Positions 6,929 through 15,809 are shown, counted from the stretch's first letter. The stretch: DNA of 64,000 nt from DASYTH01 sp045806965 (GCA_045806965.1 JBJMIG010000044.1:1-64000), one strand, 5' to 3'. Translations and numbers: made by a program. The notes: generated from the sequence alone by a model not told the origin.

Positions 6929-8302
6929 ATGAACTCCACTGGATCTCAAGGCTCTCCGATTCCACCCGAGGAGTGGGAGAAGCCTGAGATGCGCGGCGCA
7001 CTCGCCGCGCGGGAGGTCAGCACCGTTTATCGGCTGTTGCGTCGCACTGGCATCTCACAACGCCAGATCGCGGCGATGACTGGCCAATCGCAGTCCGAAG
7101 TGTCGGAGATTCTCAAGGGTCGTCAGGTCATGGCCTACGACGTGCTCGCCAGGATCGCCGACGGCCTGGGTGTCCCAAGGGGATACATGGGCCTCGCGTA
7201 CGACGAGGTCACGGCGGTTCGGGTCGCCGGGACCAAAGAGGCCTCCGGCAAGGAGGAGGACGAGTCGGTGAAGCGTCGGAAGTTCCTGGCGCATGCGGCT
7301 GCCGTTGCGGTGGGTGCGCATGTGCTCGGCGACGCGGACTCGGGATCATGGGTGTCCAACCCGGTGTTGACCCCCGCACCTGGCCGAATCGGGATGACCG
7401 ATGTCCGCCAGGTCGAGGCTGCGACGCGTGCACTTCGTTCACTCGACTACCAGTACGGCGGCGGGTTCTGCCGTGACGCCGTGGTCGCCCAGCTGTCCTG
7501 GGGACAGCAGATGCTCGGCGCATCCGGGCCCGACCACGTCAAGAAGAGACTTCACGTGGCCCTTGCCGACCTGCACAACCTGGCCGGCTGGACCTCGTTC
7601 GACATCGGCCTGGTCGACTCCGCGCGCAACCACTTCGGTCGTGCGCTCGAACTGGCCAAGGCCGGGGACAGTGATCAGCTTGTGGCCAACATCCTGTACC
7701 GGATGGGCCGGGTCTACCTGCACAAGGAGGCTCCGGACGACGCGCTGAAGATGTTCCAGCTCGGCCAGATCGCGGCCCAGGAGTCCGGTTCGGAGCTCGC
7801 CGTCGCGGTGATCTGCGCGAACCAGGCCTGGGCCTACGCGATGATGGGTCACGAAGAGCAGACCATGAAGCTGATCGGCCGCACCCGCGACGAGTGGGCC
7901 AGGGCGAACATGGCCGAGGCCGAGGACTGGGTGCGGTTCTTCAATGAGACCGACGTGTACGCGATGATCGGCACGGTGCACACCGTGCTGGCGCGTAGCG
8001 GTTTCCCGAAGCACACCCAGTACGCCATTCCCGCGCTGACCAGGGCGATCGAGTCCTACGGCGACGAGATGGCCAGGAGCAAGGCGTTCAACCTCAGCGC
8101 CCTGGCGACCAACCACCTGCTGGATGGGGACATCGATCACGGCGTGCGGATCGGCAACTCGGCCATCGACCTGGCCGAGCACCTCAAGTCCGCCCGGGTT
8201 CGGGACCGGATGCGACCGCTCAAGGACGAGGCCGACAAGCGTCGCAACAACACCCAGGCCAGAGAGCTCTCGGACAACATCGGCCGGCTGTACGCCTCCT
8301 GA
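6929..8302 (+). CDS. XRE-family regulator with C-terminal TPR-like repeats
   Basis: The 457-residue protein has an N-terminal HTH domain (about 30-80) with RQIAAMTGQSQSEVSEILKG as the recognition region. Around 115-135 lies the odd segment KRRKFL followed by an Ala/Val-rich stretch that looks like an internal twin-arginine signal. Residues 150-450 are all-helical repeats (YRMGRVYLHKEAPDDAL, AVICANQAWAYAMMG) of TPR type. This architecture matches the NsdA-like actinomycete regulators that control development and secondary metabolism. ATG 6929 follows a GAGGGGG ribosome site. The inverted repeat at 6861-6885 is its likely operator. The phosphotransferase gene follows after 10 bp. Confidence 0.85.
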   Translation: MNSTGSQGSPIPPEEWEKPEMRGALAAREVSTVYRLLRRTGISQRQIAAMTGQSQSEVSEILKGRQVMAYDVLARIADGLGVPRGYMGLAYDEVTAVRVAGTKEASGKEEDESVKRRKFLAHAAAVAVGAHVLGDADSGSWVSNPVLTPAPGRIGMTDVRQVEAATRALRSLDYQYGGGFCRDAVVAQLSWGQQMLGASGPDHVKKRLHVALADLHNLAGWTSFDIGLVDSARNHFGRALELAKAGDSDQLVANILYRMGRVYLHKEAPDDALKMFQLGQIAAQESGSELAVAVICANQAWAYAMMGHEEQTMKLIGRTRDEWARANMAEAEDWVRFFNETDVYAMIGTVHTVLARSGFPKHTQYAIPALTRAIESYGDEMARSKAFNLSALATNHLLDGDIDHGVRIGNSAIDLAEHLKSARVRDRMRPLKDEADKRRNNTQARELSDNIGRLYAS

Positions 8303-8312
8303 CGGCAGTTTC

Positions 8313-9242
8313 ATGAACGCCGAGCCAGCGGGAGGCATGGCCGTGGCGGGCGGGGGTGGCCACTTCACCAGCGACAAGCTGGCGGAGGCGCTGGCGGACG
8401 TCTGCGCGACGGCGGGGCTCGACCCGACCGGTGCCGATCTGCTCCGGATGACCAACAACGCGGTGTACCGATTGGCCAGGCACCCGGTCGTGGTCCGAAT
8501 CGTGGCCTCGCGGGGACTGCGGCACCGGGTGGAGAAGGTGGTCCGGGTGGCGGCCTGGTTGGCCGAGAACGATGTGCCCGCGGTCCGGTTGCTTCCCGAC
8601 CTGGTGCAGCCGGTCCGGGTCGGCGAGCACCTGGCGACCCTCTGGGAGCTGGTGCCGGCGGGTGGTGCCCGACCCCGCGGCCGGGATCTGGCCCGGTTGT
8701 TACGCGCCGTGCACTCGCTGCCGGTGCCGCCGTTCCCGCTGCCCACCTGGCAGCCGCTCGACGACGTGCGCCTGCGGGTGGACGAGGCCGAGCAGCTCGA
8801 CGACGCGGACCGGGCGTTTCTGCTGCGCCGCTGTGCCGAGGTGGCGGACCGGATCGCCGAACTGGAACTGACCCGGCCGCCCACCCTGATCCATGGCGAC
8901 GCGCACCTCGGCAACCTGATTCCCGGCCCGGCCGGTGCGGTGCTCTGCGACTTCGACTCCAGTTGCATCGGGCCGCCGGAATGGGATCTCACCCCGCTCG
9001 CGGTCGGCGTGGTCCGGTTCGGCGAGCCGGCCGGCCGGTATCGCGAGCTGGCCAGGACGTACGGCTTCGACGTCACCCGATGGAGTGGATTTCCGGTGCT
9101 CCGCGAGATCAGGGAGCTGAAGCTGATCACGAGCGTGTTGCCGATCATGCGCAGTTACCCGGGGGTTCGGCCGGAACTGCTGCGTCGATTGGATGATTTT
9201 CGACGCGGCGACACGTCCTCTCGGTGGTCTCGCTACACCTGA
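8313..9242 (+). CDS. Aminoglycoside phosphotransferase-family (APH-like) kinase
   Basis: The 309-residue protein has the APH fold. The catalytic loop HGDAHLGN (D196, N201) and the metal-binding DFD (213-215) are intact, followed by PPEWDLTPL as in choline/aminoglycoside kinases. The N-lobe includes a nucleotide-binding beta-sheet with VVRIVASRG. The substrate is unknown; small-molecule phosphorylation is likely. The start is ATG 8313, 10 bp after the XRE stop, which suggests co-transcription with that regulator. Longer frames upstream only overlap the XRE gene. Confidence 0.83.
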   Translation: MNAEPAGGMAVAGGGGHFTSDKLAEALADVCATAGLDPTGADLLRMTNNAVYRLARHPVVVRIVASRGLRHRVEKVVRVAAWLAENDVPAVRLLPDLVQPVRVGEHLATLWELVPAGGARPRGRDLARLLRAVHSLPVPPFPLPTWQPLDDVRLRVDEAEQLDDADRAFLLRRCAEVADRIAELELTRPPTLIHGDAHLGNLIPGPAGAVLCDFDSSCIGPPEWDLTPLAVGVVRFGEPAGRYRELARTYGFDVTRWSGFPVLREIRELKLITSVLPIMRSYPGVRPELLRRLDDFRRGDTSSRWSRYT

Positions 9243-9322
9243 ACGGGTGGTATCGACCACGCCGGGTACCAGAAAGACGGAATTTCGAGACCCACCTGTG
9301 ACCAGGTTGTGGTGGCGCGCGC

Positions 9323-9328
9323 TACCCT
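9323..9328 (+). promoter_or_regulatory. -10 box TACCCT before the 9336 gene
   Basis: TACCCT lies 7 nt before GTG 9336, which marks that codon rather than GTG 9309 as the start. Confidence 0.45.
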
Positions 9329-9335
9329 GCGTCCC

Positions 9336-9647
9336 GTGATCCGTCGCCCGATCCACCCGACACGCAGGAGCAGCCGGCGCGCCCGGCGCGCGTTGGACTC
9401 CGCGCGGGTCATCGACGACGTGGTGAACACCCAGCTGGTGCTGGTCTCGCGGCTACCGGACGAGGACCGGCGCCGGGCCGCGGACTTCCTCGCCGAGCTG
9501 GTCATGTTGGCCCAGGCCTACCGGCACTTCGCGGCCGGCTGGATCCATCGCCGGGAGCTGGAGCGGCGGGGCCTGGAGACCATGCGTCGGCTGTCCTTGC
9601 TGCGCCACCGGCGGGCTTCCGCGGCGCAGTTCACCGAGCAGGACTAG
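9336..9647 (+). CDS. Hypothetical protein, 103 aa, helical and Arg-rich
   Basis: No family is recognised. The first 25 residues are strongly basic (RRSSRRARRALDSAR), and the rest forms amphipathic helices with clustered Arg/Glu (EELERRG-type). A nucleic-acid or membrane-surface role is possible but only an inference. GTG 9336 is favoured over GTG 9309 because TACCCT lies 7 nt before it. The gene is free-standing, with 166 bp to the convergent copD stop. Confidence 0.5.
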   Translation: MIRRPIHPTRRSSRRARRALDSARVIDDVVNTQLVLVSRLPDEDRRRAADFLAELVMLAQAYRHFAAGWIHRRELERRGLETMRRLSLLRHRRASAAQFTEQD

Positions 9648-9803
9648 CCTCTCGGCGTTGGCCTGAAAGGCACAGTTCGCACCGCTGAATGGCGCAGTGG
9701 GTTAATGTCGGCCACGCCGAGCGGTCCGTTCCCGCGCCGAACTGCGTTGGTTGAGGTCAGGAGCGGCCGTCGGACGTGTCAGCCGGCACATCACAACGTT
9801 ATA

Positions 9804-9817
9804 CATGACGTCGTCAT
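9804..9817. repeat. Short palindrome at the copD 3' end
   Basis: CATGACG and CGTCATG meet around a single base and overlap the copD stop codon. It is too short for a firm terminator call, but no other structure is seen in the 166-bp gap. Confidence 0.3.
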
Positions 9818-10836
9818 GAAATCGGCGCCCTGGTCAGCACGACGGCGAAGCCGAACGCGAGCCCCAGCACGGCGAGCTCGAAGCCGGCCCAGCGGACCAG
9901 CGCGGTGCGCTGGTGTCGAACGACCGCCGGCAGCAACCGCCACCGGATGTTGCCGCCCAGCACGGCCAGCGCGCCGACGCAGGTCAGCTTCAGCAGCACC
10001 AGCACGCCGTAGCGGGTGCCGAACAGCGCCGCAGGGAGATTTCGCCCGGGCGCGAGGAGCAGCTCGACGGTGGCGTTGAACAGCCCGGTAGCGGCCACCG
10101 CGAGCAGGCACAGCGCGGCCAGCTTGGAGAACCGCTGCAGGGCGGTGACCAGCAGCGTCCGGTTGGCGGCCAGCAGCACTACCAGCGCGCCGAGCCCACC
10201 GGCCCATGCGGCGGCGGCCAGCACGTGCAGCTCCATCGCGACCATCGTCAGGTCGTGCCAGCGCCAGCCGGTGGCGTGCCCGGTGACCGGCAGCGGCAGC
10301 AACGCGAACAGGGCAACGCTGGCGCGCAGCTCGGCCGGCACCGTCTCGCCGAGTCGGACCGAGGCAAGGGCCAGCCCGAACGAGATCAGCGCCAGCACCG
10401 CGACGAGCACGAGGGCCTTGCCGGCGCCGACCGAGGACACGTAGCCGGCGATCGCGGCCGGGGACACGGTGGACACCTGGCGCAGCTCCGCGGTCTGGAG
10501 CACCAGGGTGACCAGCGCGGCCACCGCCCAGACCAGCGAGCTGGCCATCGCCGCACGTCGGGCGGCGGCCAGCACCGGTCGGGCCGACGCCGGCCGGCCG
10601 GACCCGAGCAGGATCGGCAGCAGGCACAGCCCGACCGTGATCACCGCCGCCATGTCGATCAGCACGTGTCCGATCGGCACCCCGAACCGGACCACCGCGT
10701 CCGGCGGCGCCACCCCGGCGACCGGCCCGGTGGCGACGATCGCGAGGCCGACCAGCACCCCGACGATGGACGCGGTCACCAGGACGACGGCCGGGTGGTA
10801 GCGGGCCGCTGACGCGATGGTCCGGAGCTGGGTCAC
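9814..10836 (-). CDS. copD: CopD-family copper resistance membrane protein
   Basis: The 340-residue protein has eight or more hydrophobic membrane segments of CopD/PcoD type. These include the conserved pattern FGVPIGHVLIDM in the second segment and the central MVAMELHVLAAAAWAGGLGAL, where a histidine in a membrane helix is typical of the family. CopD acts with CopC in copper uptake across the inner membrane. It overlaps the copC gene by 4 bp (ATGA), so the two are translationally coupled and read leftward with ycnI. Confidence 0.88.
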   Translation of the reverse strand: MTQLRTIASAARYHPAVVLVTASIVGVLVGLAIVATGPVAGVAPPDAVVRFGVPIGHVLIDMAAVITVGLCLLPILLGSGRPASARPVLAAARRAAMASSLVWAVAALVTLVLQTAELRQVSTVSPAAIAGYVSSVGAGKALVLVAVLALISFGLALASVRLGETVPAELRASVALFALLPLPVTGHATGWRWHDLTMVAMELHVLAAAAWAGGLGALVVLLAANRTLLVTALQRFSKLAALCLLAVAATGLFNATVELLLAPGRNLPAALFGTRYGVLVLLKLTCVGALAVLGGNIRWRLLPAVVRHQRTALVRWAGFELAVLGLAFGFAVVLTRAPIS

Positions 10837-11375
10837 GACTCGCCTTTACCGCCCACCCGCAGCGCCAGCACCAGGCCGGCGACGAGTACCACGGCGGCCC
10901 CGGCGATCCAGATCCAGGCTGGGATGCCGCCGCCGGTGCCGCCGGCCGAGTTGGGCGCCGCGGACTGCTGACCGGGCGGCGCCGGAGTGCCGGTGCCGGC
11001 CTTGGTCAGCGTGAAGGTGAGCTCGCCGGACACCGGGTGTCCGTCGGCGGAGAGGACCCGCCAACGGACCTTGTAGGCCCCCACCGGACCGAGCGGCCGG
11101 ACCGGAGCGGTCACCACGTTGCTGGCCACCTCCGGCGGTCCGGCCTCCCATTGGTCGTTGTTCGGACCGACCACGGCGACCGTGTTGAGCCCCTGACCGA
11201 ACTGGACCGGTTCGTCAAAGGTCAGCTGTATCGCGGCCGGCCCGGCGTCGACCTGCGCCCCGTCCTTCGGGGCACTGCCGACCAACGAGTTGTGCGCGGA
11301 CGCCGGCGCGGCGGACCAGAGCGTGGCCAGCAACGCCACGCCGGCCGCGACCCCGAGCCCGGCGAGCCGTCTCAT
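10833..11375 (-). CDS. copC: CopC/YobA-type copper-binding protein with C-terminal membrane anchor
   Basis: The 180-residue protein has a signal peptide ending ASA, so H28 becomes the mature N-terminus and supplies the copper-binding amino/histidine brace. The second ligand is H113 in DGHPVSG, and the DEPVQ segment is also family-typical. After the Ig-like domain a Pro/Ala/Gly linker leads to a membrane helix at about 152-173, then a basic tail, the common Gram-positive form. It captures copper outside the membrane and hands it to CopD. It overlaps both ycnI and copD by 4 bp. Confidence 0.9.
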   Translation of the reverse strand: MRRLAGLGVAAGVALLATLWSAAPASAHNSLVGSAPKDGAQVDAGPAAIQLTFDEPVQFGQGLNTVAVVGPNNDQWEAGPPEVASNVVTAPVRPLGPVGAYKVRWRVLSADGHPVSGELTFTLTKAGTGTPAPPGQQSAAPNSAGGTGGGIPAWIWIAGAAVVLVAGLVLALRVGGKGES

Positions 11376-12139
11376 GAGCCGTCGCCCTCCTTGACGGCCG
11401 CGGGCGCCCGGCGACCACGCAGGATCGCGCCGGCACCGAAGCCGAGGCCGAGCGCACCGACCACGAGGCCGATGCCGGCGAGCCAGCGAGCGGTGTTGTC
11501 GGTGCCGCTGCCCGTGCTCGTCGTGCTGGCGGCGTTGGACACCGGCTGGTCGCTCTGGCCGGTCGCGTTGTCGGTCTTGGCGGCCGCTTTGGTCAACGCC
11601 ACGGTCGGGGCCGGGTGCTCCGGCTCGGTGCCGGCCGCCGGCTTGTCGATCCAGCTGACCACCTTGCCGCTGTCATAGGTCTGTACGGTCGGCAGGACCA
11701 GCGTGTCGGTTTCCGGCATCGGACCGCCGGACACCTCGAACTCGGCGAACTCGCCGGGCGCGATCCGCACGCCCGGATTGGCGGTCCAGGTCACCACGCT
11801 GACCGCTTCGCTGATCTCCGCGTCGTCGGTCTTGATCGGCGTGGCCAGCTTCGTCCTGCTGACCGTGGCGGTCCAGCCGGGCACCGCCTTCGTGCTCAGC
11901 GAGGCGATCGGGGTGTCGGTCGGGAACTTGACCTCGAGCTTGACCGTGCCGGCGGTCGAGTCCTCGTTCGGTACCCGGAAGGTGATCTTGGTGTAGCCGC
12001 CCTGAGCGGCCGGCTCGCCGATGACCCGCGCGGTGACGTGCGCTGCCGCCACCCCCGCGGTGGCCAGCACGGCAAGGCTCGCGGCGGCGAACACCACGGC
12101 GATCCGCCCGGCTCGACGGGCGAGTGGATTTGTCGACAT
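11372..12139 (-). CDS. ycnI: YcnI-type (DUF1775) copper-associated exported protein
   Basis: The 255-residue protein has a signal peptide cut just before H34 (AAAHVTARV). In YcnI proteins this N-terminal histidine, with a conserved tryptophan (W in VPGWTATV), binds copper in a monohistidine brace. The body is an all-beta domain (GGYTKITFRVPNE), followed by a Thr/Ser linker and a C-terminal membrane helix near 220-242. The reading frame opens far upstream, but ATG 12139 is chosen because AGGAG lies about 10 nt before it and the signal peptide starts there. It is the head of the coupled ycnI-copC-copD unit. Confidence 0.88.
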   Translation of the reverse strand: MSTNPLARRAGRIAVVFAAASLAVLATAGVAAAHVTARVIGEPAAQGGYTKITFRVPNEDSTAGTVKLEVKFPTDTPIASLSTKAVPGWTATVSRTKLATPIKTDDAEISEAVSVVTWTANPGVRIAPGEFAEFEVSGGPMPETDTLVLPTVQTYDSGKVVSWIDKPAAGTEPEHPAPTVALTKAAAKTDNATGQSDQPVSNAASTTSTGSGTDNTARWLAGIGLVVGALGLGFGAGAILRGRRAPAAVKEGDGS

Positions 12140-12210
12140 AACGATATAGCTCCTGACAAGGATGAGGGACCGGCGACCTCGGAACGGGTTGGCCGGGTGT
12201 GGCGATCGGG

Positions 12211-12768
12211 TCAGGAGCGGACCGGCGGGCCGCGCCGGGCGCGCACCCGGCGCAGCTGGATCTCGAGCAGGACTCCGGGTCGGGCCGGCGCGGCGCGGGT
12301 GCGACCGATCGCCACCGCCGCGCCCGCAAGCGGGAGCCGCGGTGCCCGGAGCCGGCCGAACAGCCGGGCGATCGCCGAGCTGACCGCGGCAAGCCCGGCG
12401 GCGGCCCTGGAGAGCAGCACCGCGGTCAACAGGATGGCCAGCGCGTGCCCGGCGAGCATCGCGACGCCGCTCGCCGGGCCGGGGCCGGGCGGGTGGCCGG
12501 CATGGGCGTACCCGCCCTGGCTGAGCAGCAGATGCAGGCCGAGTTGGACCACAGCAAGCGCGCCGAGCAGCGGCAGCACGCCACGCAGCCGGCCGGCGAG
12601 CGCGCCGGCGCCCCAGGCGATGAGCGCGGTGAGCGGGAGCAGCAGCGCGGTGTCCGGCAGCCCGCCGCCGGCGACGCCGTGCGCGGTGACCGCGAGGCCG
12701 GTCGAGGACATGGCGAGCAGCCACCCGGTCACCGCGTGGTGCGGTGGCGCCACTCGCCGTGCCCTCAC
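12211..12768 (-). CDS. Hypothetical membrane protein, 185 aa, about five membrane helices
   Basis: Five hydrophobic segments are visible, with histidines at several membrane borders (PPHHAV, LGLHLLLSQGGYAHAGHPPG, AGHALA). A basic cytosolic tail follows. No family is recognised. The gene lies 71 bp before ycnI on the same strand, and the histidines would suit a copper role, but this is inference from context. GTG 12768 is favoured over TTG 12795 because TACCCT lies 8 nt before it and the first helix follows directly. Confidence 0.6.
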   Translation of the reverse strand: MRARRVAPPHHAVTGWLLAMSSTGLAVTAHGVAGGGLPDTALLLPLTALIAWGAGALAGRLRGVLPLLGALAVVQLGLHLLLSQGGYAHAGHPPGPGPASGVAMLAGHALAILLTAVLLSRAAAGLAAVSSAIARLFGRLRAPRLPLAGAAVAIGRTRAAPARPGVLLEIQLRRVRARRGPPVRS

Positions 12769-12802
12769 AACTGACGAGGGTATTCGCGTCCGCAAGTGCG
12801 GA

Positions 12803-13243
12803 TCACATGCCGAGGCGCTCCAGGATGTCCCGCTCGATCCGGTCGAGCTCGGCGCCGACCGCCCGGTGCGCCGCCCGGCGGCGAGCGGACGGCATCCGTT
12901 CCGCGGCCCGGACCGCGGCGGTGAGCTGTGCCAACCGGGTCGCGGCCGGTTCGGCGAAGGCGCGGTCGGGCAGGCCGGTCAGTGAGTCACCGGCGCCGGC
13001 GATCCTGGCGTGCAGCGCGCCGCCCCGGCCGGAGTACCTGGCCAGCTCGTCGATCCCGACGCCGAGCTGCCGGGCGCGATGCCGGTCCCACCGGTCGCGC
13101 ACCGTGCCGGCGGTCTGCGTCAGGTACGGCGTGATCACCGGAACCACCGCGGCGGCGACCACCCGGACGACCGCGATGGCGTTCTTCGCCTTGCCCGGGG
13201 TGATCCTCGGCGACTCCGCCGACCTGCTCTTCCGGATGGCCAT
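12803..13243 (-). CDS. DUF6474-like protein, 146 aa
   Basis: The protein opens with a basic stretch and ITPGKAKNAIAVVRVVAAAVVPVITPY, the shape of the actinobacterial DUF6474 group: one hydrophobic segment, then an alpha-helical domain (about 60-146) rich in Arg and Glu. Function unknown. ATG 13243 is chosen over GTG 13255 because GGAGG overlaps that GTG and sits 11 nt before the ATG. It is the most upstream leftward gene before the copper set, but a promoter-like TACCCT between it and the next gene suggests separate control. Confidence 0.65.
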   Translation of the reverse strand: MAIRKSRSAESPRITPGKAKNAIAVVRVVAAAVVPVITPYLTQTAGTVRDRWDRHRARQLGVGIDELARYSGRGGALHARIAGAGDSLTGLPDRAFAEPAATRLAQLTAAVRAAERMPSARRRAAHRAVGAELDRIERDILERLGM

Positions 13244-13352
13244 CGCGCCGCCCACCTCCGTGCTCGTCTCCAGCCGAAACCTAGTGGTTGACCAGGCGAG
13301 GGCGCGGACTGGATCCGGCGATCGAGGCGGGGTCGCTGTCGGGGGTGACCTC

Positions 13353-13358
13353 TAAGCT
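13353..13358 (+). promoter_or_regulatory. -10 box TAAGCT before the RecB-like nuclease gene
   Basis: TAAGCT lies 7 nt before GTG 13366 and selects it over GTG 13345. Confidence 0.45.
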
Positions 13359-13365
13359 GCATACC

Positions 13366-15009
13366 GTGAACAACGTGGTGCTCCTCGACGCCGGAGTGGT
13401 GAGCCGCTGCCGGCGCCGGGTGCACCTGGAGCACGACCCCGCCATGCGCGACGCCGCACAAGCGCCTCCCGACCCCACCGGTGAGCAGCGCAAGGCCGAC
13501 GCCGAGGCGCACCGCCGGTTCATCGCCGGTGAGCTGGCCGCCCTCGCCGGCCAGGCGTGGACCTGGATACCGGCCGGCCCGGAGGTGCGCGGCAGTGACC
13601 GTGAGTGGGCCACGACCGCGGCCATGGCGGCCGGCGACCGCTACGTCTGGGGTGCCACGCTCCCCCGTGATCCGGCCAGCGGCCGGCGCGGCGGCATCCA
13701 CCTGCTTGTGCACACCGGCGCCGGGTACGTGCCGGTGCTCGTGGTCCGGCACAAGGTATCCGACCCCGGCTCCGGGGCGCGCACCTCGCCGCTGTCCGAC
13801 CCGTCGCCGGCCGCCGGGCGGATCGACCCGGCACGCAAGGTCCGCCCGCAGCCCCGCGACCAGCTTCGCCTCGCCCATGCCCGCCGGCTGCTCGAGGCGA
13901 GCGGGTACGCCGACCCCGGCCATCCGGTCGGCGGCGTGATCGGGCTGGACGGCGACGTGGTGGTCTGGCACGACCTGGACGCGCCGACCTGGCCGGGCGG
14001 CCGCACCGCGCTGGCCGAGTACGACGCCCGTTTCGCCGACCGGCTGGCGGTGGCCACCGCGGCGGCGCTCGGCGCCGAACCGCTCGCCGCGCCGTCGCGG
14101 ATCGTGGAGTGCCGGACCTGCCCGTGGTGGACCATCTGCCGAGCGGAGCTGCTCGCCGTGCGGGACGTCAGCCTGGTGGTGCGCGGCGAGGAGGGCGCCG
14201 CCCTGCGTGCCGCGGGCGTGCGCACGGTGGACGACCTGGCCCGGATCGACCCGCGGGCGGAGGAGACGCTACCGCCGGCCGGGATGCCACTGGTCGACGC
14301 GATCGGGCTGGCCAAGGCGTGGCTCGCCGACCTGACCGTGGTGCGCCGGGTCGAGGAGGTGAGCGTGCCGCGCGCCGACGTCGAGGTGGACGTGGACATG
14401 GAGAGCTTCGGCGACGCCGGCGCCTACCTGTGGGGCGTGCTGCTCACCGGCGCGGACGTCGGCGAGCAGCAGGGCTACCGGGCGTTCGCCACCTGGGATC
14501 CGCTGCCAACCGACGACGAGGCCCGCTCGTTCGCCGCGTTCTGGGAGTGGCTGACCGGGATCCGGCGGCGTGCCAGGTCCCGAGGGCTGAGCTTTCGCGC
14601 GTACTGCTACAACGAGCTGGCCGAGAACCGCTGGCTGCTGGCCTCCGCCCGGCGCTTCGCCGGCAAGCCCGGCATCCCCACCCAGGGTCAGGTCCAGGCG
14701 TTCATCGAATCGGACGCCTGGTTCGACCTGTTCGGCAGCGTCCGCGACCACTTCCTGTGCTCGCACGGCAAGGGTCTCAAGACGATCGCGCCGGTGGCCG
14801 GCTTCACCTGGCGCGACGCGGAGGCCAGCGGGGAGAACTCGATGCGCTGGTACCGCGCCGCGGTCGGGATGGACGGCGGCGGGCCGGACGACGGGCAGCG
14901 GTTGCGGTTGCTGGAGTACAACGAGGACGACGTGCGGGCCACGATGACGCTGCGGCGCTGGATGTCGTCCCCGGAAATCACCGCGATCCCGTTCGTCGGC
15001 GATCTGTAG
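13366..15009 (+). CDS. TM0106-type RecB/Cas4-like putative nuclease with RNase H-like C-terminal domain
   Basis: The 547-residue protein combines two nuclease-like parts. The N-terminal RecB-like domain has C15 (SRCRRR) and a distant cluster C249-x2-C252-x5-C258 (ECRTCPWWTIC). This one-plus-three cysteine spacing is that of the 4Fe-4S clusters of Cas4 and AddB nucleases. From about 340 a RNase H-like domain of the RNase_H_2 type follows, with DVDMESF and a late NEDDV. The family-typical catalytic D...D-x-K of the RecB core is not clear here (VVRHK), so the first domain may be inactive. Role in DNA processing is inferred from the family; no CRISPR array is present nearby. Confidence 0.75.
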   Translation: MNNVVLLDAGVVSRCRRRVHLEHDPAMRDAAQAPPDPTGEQRKADAEAHRRFIAGELAALAGQAWTWIPAGPEVRGSDREWATTAAMAAGDRYVWGATLPRDPASGRRGGIHLLVHTGAGYVPVLVVRHKVSDPGSGARTSPLSDPSPAAGRIDPARKVRPQPRDQLRLAHARRLLEASGYADPGHPVGGVIGLDGDVVVWHDLDAPTWPGGRTALAEYDARFADRLAVATAAALGAEPLAAPSRIVECRTCPWWTICRAELLAVRDVSLVVRGEEGAALRAAGVRTVDDLARIDPRAEETLPPAGMPLVDAIGLAKAWLADLTVVRRVEEVSVPRADVEVDVDMESFGDAGAYLWGVLLTGADVGEQQGYRAFATWDPLPTDDEARSFAAFWEWLTGIRRRARSRGLSFRAYCYNELAENRWLLASARRFAGKPGIPTQGQVQAFIESDAWFDLFGSVRDHFLCSHGKGLKTIAPVAGFTWRDAEASGENSMRWYRAAVGMDGGGPDDGQRLRLLEYNEDDVRATMTLRRWMSSPEITAIPFVGDL

Positions 15010-15043
15010 CGAGCCGCCGCTGCGCTCACGCGGCACCGCTGCG

Positions 15044-15802
15044 CTACCGCGGTGCCATCCGCAGCGCGCCGTCCAACCGGATCACCTCACCGTTGAGATA
15101 GTCCTGCTCCACAATGGACACTGCCAACCGGGCGTACTCGGCGGGCTGACCGAGCCGCTTGGGAAAGGGCACGCCGGCGGCCAGTCCGGCCCGGAACTCG
15201 TCGGTCACCCCGGCCAGCATCGGGGTGTCGATGATCCCGGGCGCGATGGTCAGCACCCGGATGCCGAACGAGGCCAGGTCGCGCGCGGCGGACAGGGTCA
15301 GCCCGACCACCCCGCCCTTGGACGCGGCGTAGGCGACCTGCCCGACCTGCCCGTCGAACGCCGCGATGGACGCGGTGTTCACCACGACGCCCCGCTGCCC
15401 GTGCTCGAGCGGCTCGGTCCGCATGATCGCCTCGGCGGCCAGTCGGATCACGTTGAACGTGCCGATCAGGTTGACCTCCACCACCTTGCGGAACAGCTCC
15501 AGGTCGTGTGGACCCTGCTTGCCGACGATCCGGCCGGCCCAGCCGACGCCGGCGCAGTTGACCACGATCCGCAGCGGCACCCCGGAGCCGGACGCGGCCG
15601 CCACCGCCGCGCCGACCGCGTCCGGGTCGGTCACATCGGCCGGCAGATACCGGATGCCGGCGACCTCCCCGGCCTGCTCGACGGCGCCCGGCAGGTCAAG
15701 GGCGAACACCTGGGCGCCCCGCCCGGCGAGCTCCCGGGCGGTCGCTCCGCCGAGGCCGGAGGCGCCGCCGGTGACGATCGCCGCGGTGTCTTCAATCTGC
15801 AT
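15044..15802 (-). CDS. Short-chain dehydrogenase, 3-hydroxyacyl-CoA dehydrogenase type II-like
   Basis: The 252-residue protein has TGGASGLGGAT (residues 11-21) for NAD binding, NCAGVG in place of NNAG, and the catalytic Ser...Tyr-x3-Lys in NTASIAAFDGQVGQVAYAASKGG. The sequence around IAPGIIDTPML and the C-terminal LNGEVIRLDGALRM fits the HSD17B10/FadB2-like group, which oxidises 3-hydroxyacyl-CoA in fatty acid or branched-chain breakdown. It is the downstream partner of the aldo-keto reductase gene, 10 bp away, but TAACCT 7 nt before its ATG suggests its own promoter. Confidence 0.87.
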   Translation of the reverse strand: MQIEDTAAIVTGGASGLGGATARELAGRGAQVFALDLPGAVEQAGEVAGIRYLPADVTDPDAVGAAVAAASGSGVPLRIVVNCAGVGWAGRIVGKQGPHDLELFRKVVEVNLIGTFNVIRLAAEAIMRTEPLEHGQRGVVVNTASIAAFDGQVGQVAYAASKGGVVGLTLSAARDLASFGIRVLTIAPGIIDTPMLAGVTDEFRAGLAAGVPFPKRLGQPAEYARLAVSIVEQDYLNGEVIRLDGALRMAPR

Positions 15803-15809
15803 GGTCGAG

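Noticed and set aside
12140..12724. Upstream extension of the ycnI frame
   Set aside because: Arg/Ala/Gly-rich and lacks signal-peptide features; the signal peptide and ribosome site place the start at 12139.
13366..15009. Cas4 gene of a CRISPR system
   Set aside because: No repeat array and no other cas gene in the window; the RNase H-like C-terminal domain points to the TM0106-type family.
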